Shown here piece by piece: positions 5,213 through 6,187 of a stretch of 6,187 bases of DNA. This DNA comes from Chloroflexota bacterium (GTDB taxonomy: Bacteria > Chloroflexota > Dehalococcoidia > Lucifugimonadales > Australimonadaceae), in assembly GCA_027625205.1 (NCBI GenBank), contig JAQBVZ010000049.1:1-6187 (forward strand), in the 5' to 3' direction. The notes under the pieces are model-generated. The model did no database searches, was not told the origin of the DNA, and saw nothing but the letters and a program-made list of their open reading frames with translations. The position numbers and the translations under genes were made by a program. Every line of letters starts with the position of its first letter. The first letter of the stretch is position 1.

Positions 5213-6187
5213 ATGCGCTCCTATCAGACTCAATTTGCCACCACTACCTTTTGGCTACTGACACTAGTAGTTGTCGTTGTTTTGGGCCTTGCCGCCTGCA
5301 GCTCCCTTGATGAAGCGGGGTTTATTACCTATAGCACAGGCCCTGAAGGGGAGCGGGACAGAGCGGTGGTGCGGCCTAGTGGCAATCAAGGCCAGGTGAT
5401 CATCACCGACCCTGCGGACGACTTTTCGCCTCGCTGGTCAGCCGACGGCAACCGTTTGGCGTTCCTCAGTGACCGCGACGGCAACGTGGAGTTGTACATA
5501 GCCTCAGCGGATGGGACCAACCTCATGCGTTCCACCAATACCGACGTGCCGGAATCAGACCCCACCTGGTCTCCAGATGGTCGTAGGGTTGCCTACGTCT
5601 CTCCAGACAGCCAGGGGAACCCGCACATATTCATCCTCCAGCTTGCCACTCTCACCCCCCAGCGTCTCACCTTTGGCAGCATTGGGGAGACAGACCCAGT
5701 CTGGTCACCTAACGGCCGTTGGCTGGCCTATGTAGGCCTCAATGAGGACGGTGAGCCCGAAGGGATCTTTATACGCAACCCGGACGGCGTAAACCGGATT
5801 ACCGTAACCAGCGGATTGGACGGCTCTCCAACTTGGTCTCCAGACAGCAAGTGGTTGGCGTACGTGTCAGAGCAAGGCGGCAACAAAGACGTCTACATCA
5901 TCACCATTGAAAGTGAAGACAGAGTTGGCACGCCTATCAAGCTGACTGATTACGATGGCCTGGACTTTGCGCCTACGTGGTCTCCCGACAGTAAGCGAGT
6001 GGCCTTCCTCTCTGACCGCAACGGCAACTTGGACATCTTCACCATTGAGGCTGACGGAGAAAACCTCCAAGCGTTAACCACCAATGAGGTTGATGAATTA
6101 GAGGTTGTTTGGGGTCCTGATGGCAGGCTTGTCTTTGTGTCACAGCTATCAGATAAGCCAAACCTCTTCATCATGAAGGATAATGGC
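5213..6187 (+). CDS. TolB-like PD40 beta-propeller lipoprotein, 3' end cut by the window edge
   Basis: The frame is open from ATG 5213 to the last base, giving 325 residues of an incomplete protein. A signal peptide with a valine-rich core (13-26) ends in the lipobox LAAC, C29 being the lipidated residue, so it is an exported membrane-anchored protein. Six propeller-blade motifs of the PD40/WD40-like type follow, centred on W75 (WSADG), W119 (WSPDG), W164 (WSPNG), W208 (WSPDS), W256 (WSPDS) and W300 (WGPDG), 44-48 residues apart. Each is followed by a LAF/VAY strand and most by a DGN-type turn. This is the repeat of TolB and related periplasmic or surface propellers, which usually bind proteins or ligands. 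No TolB N-terminal domain is present between C29 and the first blade, so it should not be named TolB. No clear ribosome-binding site precedes the start. Confidence 0.88.
   Translation, partial: MRSYQTQFATTTFWLLTLVVVVVLGLAACSSLDEAGFITYSTGPEGERDRAVVRPSGNQGQVIITDPADDFSPRWSADGNRLAFLSDRDGNVELYIASADGTNLMRSTNTDVPESDPTWSPDGRRVAYVSPDSQGNPHIFILQLATLTPQRLTFGSIGETDPVWSPNGRWLAYVGLNEDGEPEGIFIRNPDGVNRITVTSGLDGSPTWSPDSKWLAYVSEQGGNKDVYIITIESEDRVGTPIKLTDYDGLDFAPTWSPDSKRVAFLSDRNGNLDIFTIEADGENLQALTTNEVDELEVVWGPDGRLVFVSQLSDKPNLFIMKDNG

Overview
The window looks like a piece of a GC-moderate bacterial chromosome with dense gene packing and ordinary housekeeping genes. No transposase, phage gene, CRISPR array, tRNA or rRNA was seen. 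Two lipoproteins with clear lipoboxes, a cation ABC system of the ZnuABC/AdcABC type and a TolB-like propeller fit many phyla. My guess of an environmental lineage such as Chloroflexota is low-confidence inference.

Positions 1-3798, minus strand, hold a zinc-homeostasis operon. In transcription order it is a Fur-family regulator (Zur-like, 3798-3355), a zinc-binding lipoprotein (ZnuA/AdcA-like, 3322-2369), the ABC ATPase (ZnuC-like, 2378-1593), the membrane permease (ZnuB-like, 1582-743) and a TIGR01777-type NAD-dependent epimerase (732-1, running off the left edge). Gaps are 32 nt or less, and the SBP and ATPase genes overlap by 10 nt. A promoter can be read upstream of the regulator gene. 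Between it and the start codon lies a near-perfect 7-1-7 palindrome that looks like a Fur-family operator. The simplest reading is an autoregulated operon: zinc-loaded Zur shuts off its own gene and the importer, and low zinc releases it.

Positions 3799-4018 form the divergent intergenic region. Positions 4019-5067, plus strand, hold a two-gene unit. The first gene is a divergent HEAT-repeat protein resembling the AlkD/DNA-alkylation-repair family. It overlaps by 4 nt (GTGA) a 113-residue two-helix membrane protein that I do not recognise.

Positions 5068-5212 are an AT-rich intergenic stretch with a good sigma-70-like promoter and a small hairpin. They lead into a lipoprotein of the TolB/PD40 beta-propeller type (5213 to the right edge, incomplete), with six blade motifs visible.

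The most interesting points are the self-contained zinc operon with its operator, the alkylation-repair homologue that seems to lack the aromatic residues of the AlkD active site, and its translationally coupled unknown membrane partner. I found no convincing evidence of a wholly new system.
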